6,898 nt of DNA from contig JAIFMR010000138.1 of assembly GCA_020048255.1 (NCBI GenBank), forward strand, positions 1-6,898. The letters are read 5' to 3'. Positions 6,161 to 6,898 of the stretch are shown in pieces (position 1 is the stretch's first letter; each line of letters begins with the position of its first letter). This DNA comes from Rhodoferax sp. GTDB lineage: Bacteria; Pseudomonadota; Gammaproteobacteria; Burkholderiales; Burkholderiaceae_C. Under the pieces are notes generated by a model. It did not search any database. It worked only from the letters and a program-made list of their open reading frames with translations, and was not told the DNA's origin. A program made the position numbers and the translations under genes.

Positions 6161-6553
6161 ATGGCTACCCATCGGGATGAATTTGCCAATTATTGCTGTG
6201 AACTGCTCTGCACAGCAGGCCCCTGTGTGTTGAAGCGAATGTTTGGTGGGTATGGCATCAGCACCGATGGCCTGTCGATCGCCATCGTGGCTGACCTGGG
6301 TCATGGCGAAAAACTATGGCTCAAGGCCAGCGCCGAATCCATTCCCACGTTTGAAGCCGCAGGTTGCCAGCGGTTTACCTACACCGCGCAGGGAAAGAGC
6401 CGCAGCATGGCCTATTACAGCGCTCCTGATGATGCCATGGAGTCCGTTCCTGAGATGGCGCCTTGGGCTCGACTGGCGCTACAGGCTGCACTGGCGGCGC
6501 GCCAGCCACCCAAAAGGAAGCCCAAGACCGCACTGCGCCCACCGGCAACTTGA
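6161..6553 (+). CDS. TfoX/Sxy N-terminal-domain family protein
   Basis: This 130-residue cytoplasmic protein has the fold signature of the TfoX N-terminal domain: RMFGGYGISTDG at 26-37, a hydrophobic strand SIAIVAD (39-45), KLWLK (51-55), FEAAGCQRFTY (64-74) and a MAYY segment (83-86) before a final helix with PWARLALQAAL. It lacks the C-terminal domain of full-length TfoX/Sxy competence regulators, so a competence role must not be assumed; stand-alone TfoX_N proteins are common in proteobacteria and poorly characterised. The last ~17 residues are rich in Lys, Arg and Pro, a possible nucleic-acid-binding tail (inference). The ATG at 6161 lies 16 bp after the exporter stop codon and gives the normal N-terminus; an upstream ATG at 6095 would overlap the exporter gene and add unrelated residues. 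Confidence 0.85.
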   Translation: MATHRDEFANYCCELLCTAGPCVLKRMFGGYGISTDGLSIAIVADLGHGEKLWLKASAESIPTFEAAGCQRFTYTAQGKSRSMAYYSAPDDAMESVPEMAPWARLALQAALAARQPPKRKPKTALRPPAT

Positions 6554-6568
6554 TGCACACAAGATCGC

Positions 6569-6628
6569 GTTATTAGCTATATTTAAAGTAGCTATTCACG
6601 CTTTCCCCACGTGGGTTAGAGGCCTAAA
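6569..6628. repeat. Probable Comamonadaceae-type intergenic repeat element
   Basis: Two TAGCTA boxes (6574-6579 and 6589-6594), 9 bp apart and able to pair, are followed by a GC-rich palindrome CCCACGTGGG (6606-6615) and a GAGGCCTAAA end (6619-6628). From memory, many Comamonadaceae genomes carry numerous intergenic copies of an element with paired AGCT boxes, an inverted repeat and a GAGGCC end. Only one copy is in this window, so repetition cannot be shown here. It may act as an mRNA 3'-end structure for the exporter-TfoX unit. Confidence 0.4.
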
Positions 6629-6753
6629 GTCTTGTGAATTTCATTCCTTGCCTGTGGATCACTGCAAAGTGGCCAGCGCACCGTGCAGGACTTCGGTGGG
6701 GGCTTGGCCGAGGCTTCCATTGCCGCGCCAACGGTTCTTCTATCAGGGTAAAC

Positions 6754-6782
6754 CCTTATTTGTTTGCTGGCGGATATATACT
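6754..6782 (+). promoter_or_regulatory. Weak candidate promoter for the gene at the right edge
   Basis: TATACT at 6777-6782 matches a -10 box at 5 of 6 positions inside an AT-rich patch. The sequence 17 bases upstream (CCTTAT, 6754-6759) is a poor -35. It would leave a leader of about 90 bases before the ATG at 6879. Low confidence. Confidence 0.2.
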
Positions 6783-6878
6783 CGTCGACGGTCGGGCACC
6801 TACCCAAAGTCCGACTGCTGTCGCTGCATTGAGCCCTACAGATGCAGTACCTGTCCTGGCAACTGAACCGGAACTGTG

Positions 6879-6898
6879 ATGACCCTTCAAAATGACGC
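6879..6898 (+). CDS. Possible start of a downstream gene, cut by the window end
   Basis: An ATG at 6879 begins MTLQND and stays open to the window end. GGAA at 6870-6873, five bases upstream, could serve as a Shine-Dalgarno. Only six codons are visible, so neither product nor reality of the gene can be judged. Confidence 0.3.

Larger units (their letters stand above)
6554..6878. other. Intergenic region without a supported gene
   Basis: These 325 bp follow the TfoX-domain gene. The first part is the TAGCTA-containing element. Beyond it, short open frames exist on both strands (for example 6634-6879 plus and 6616-6807 minus), but they have mixed third-base composition and no recognisable family. 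A small hairpin AGGG/CCCT (6745-6756) followed by a T-rich run is too weak to call a terminator. Confidence 0.6.

Noticed and set aside
6745..6762. AGGG-TAAA-CCCT hairpin followed by a T-rich run as a terminator
   Set aside because: A 4-bp stem and an interrupted T-run are too weak, and it lies about 190 bp past the last gene.
6616..6807. Minus-strand open frame of 63 codons downstream of the TfoX-domain gene
   Set aside because: No homology I recognise, no ribosome binding site, and it overlaps the probable repeat element.
6634..6879. Plus-strand open frame of 81 codons whose TGA overlaps the ATG at 6879
   Set aside because: The TGATG overlap hints at coupling, but third-codon-base composition is mixed and unlike the neighbouring genes, and there is no family signal or Shine-Dalgarno.

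Overview
The window looks like a betaproteobacterial chromosome, most likely Comamonadaceae (Rhodoferax/Polaromonas/Acidovorax type). This rests on the moderately high GC, the style of the LysE and GGDEF-EAL proteins, and an intergenic element near 6569-6628 (paired TAGCTA boxes, then a GAGGCCTAAA end) that I recall from that family. The taxonomic call is inference from memory, not a search.

Left third (1-2316): two bacterial group II introns lie head to tail on the + strand. Intron 1 enters the window already in progress and ends at 433. It keeps the 3' part of the ribozyme (domains V and VI with a bulged branch-point A at 426), but its maturase gene has lost about 1.2 kb and survives only as the first ~65 codons. 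Intron 2 (435-2316) is full length: a GTGCG 5' end, a complete reverse transcriptase/maturase gene (825-2228) in domain IV, domain V at 2243-2274 and domain VI at 2277-2313 with branch A2309. A single base (G434) separates the two introns, so the end of intron 1 serves as the 5' exon of intron 2. The intact maturase is an obvious candidate to splice or mobilise its ORF-less neighbour in trans.

Middle (2398-5289, minus strand): a 963-residue membrane c-di-GMP enzyme. It has a signal peptide, a periplasmic ABC-substrate-binding-like sensor, one transmembrane helix, PAS, GGDEF with an RxxD inhibition site, and EAL. Both catalytic motifs are intact. The intron pair sits just beyond its 3' end, in opposite orientation.

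Right (5290-6898): a 225-bp divergent intergenic region holds a plausible minus-strand promoter, an 8-bp inverted repeat overlapping its -35 box, and a 12-bp palindrome. Next come a LysE/RhtB-type exporter gene (5515-6144) and, 16 bp later, a TfoX N-terminal-domain protein (6161-6553), probably one transcription unit. The last 325 bp before 6879 show no convincing gene. They begin with the Comamonadaceae-type element, and a possible next gene starts at the window edge (ATG at 6879).
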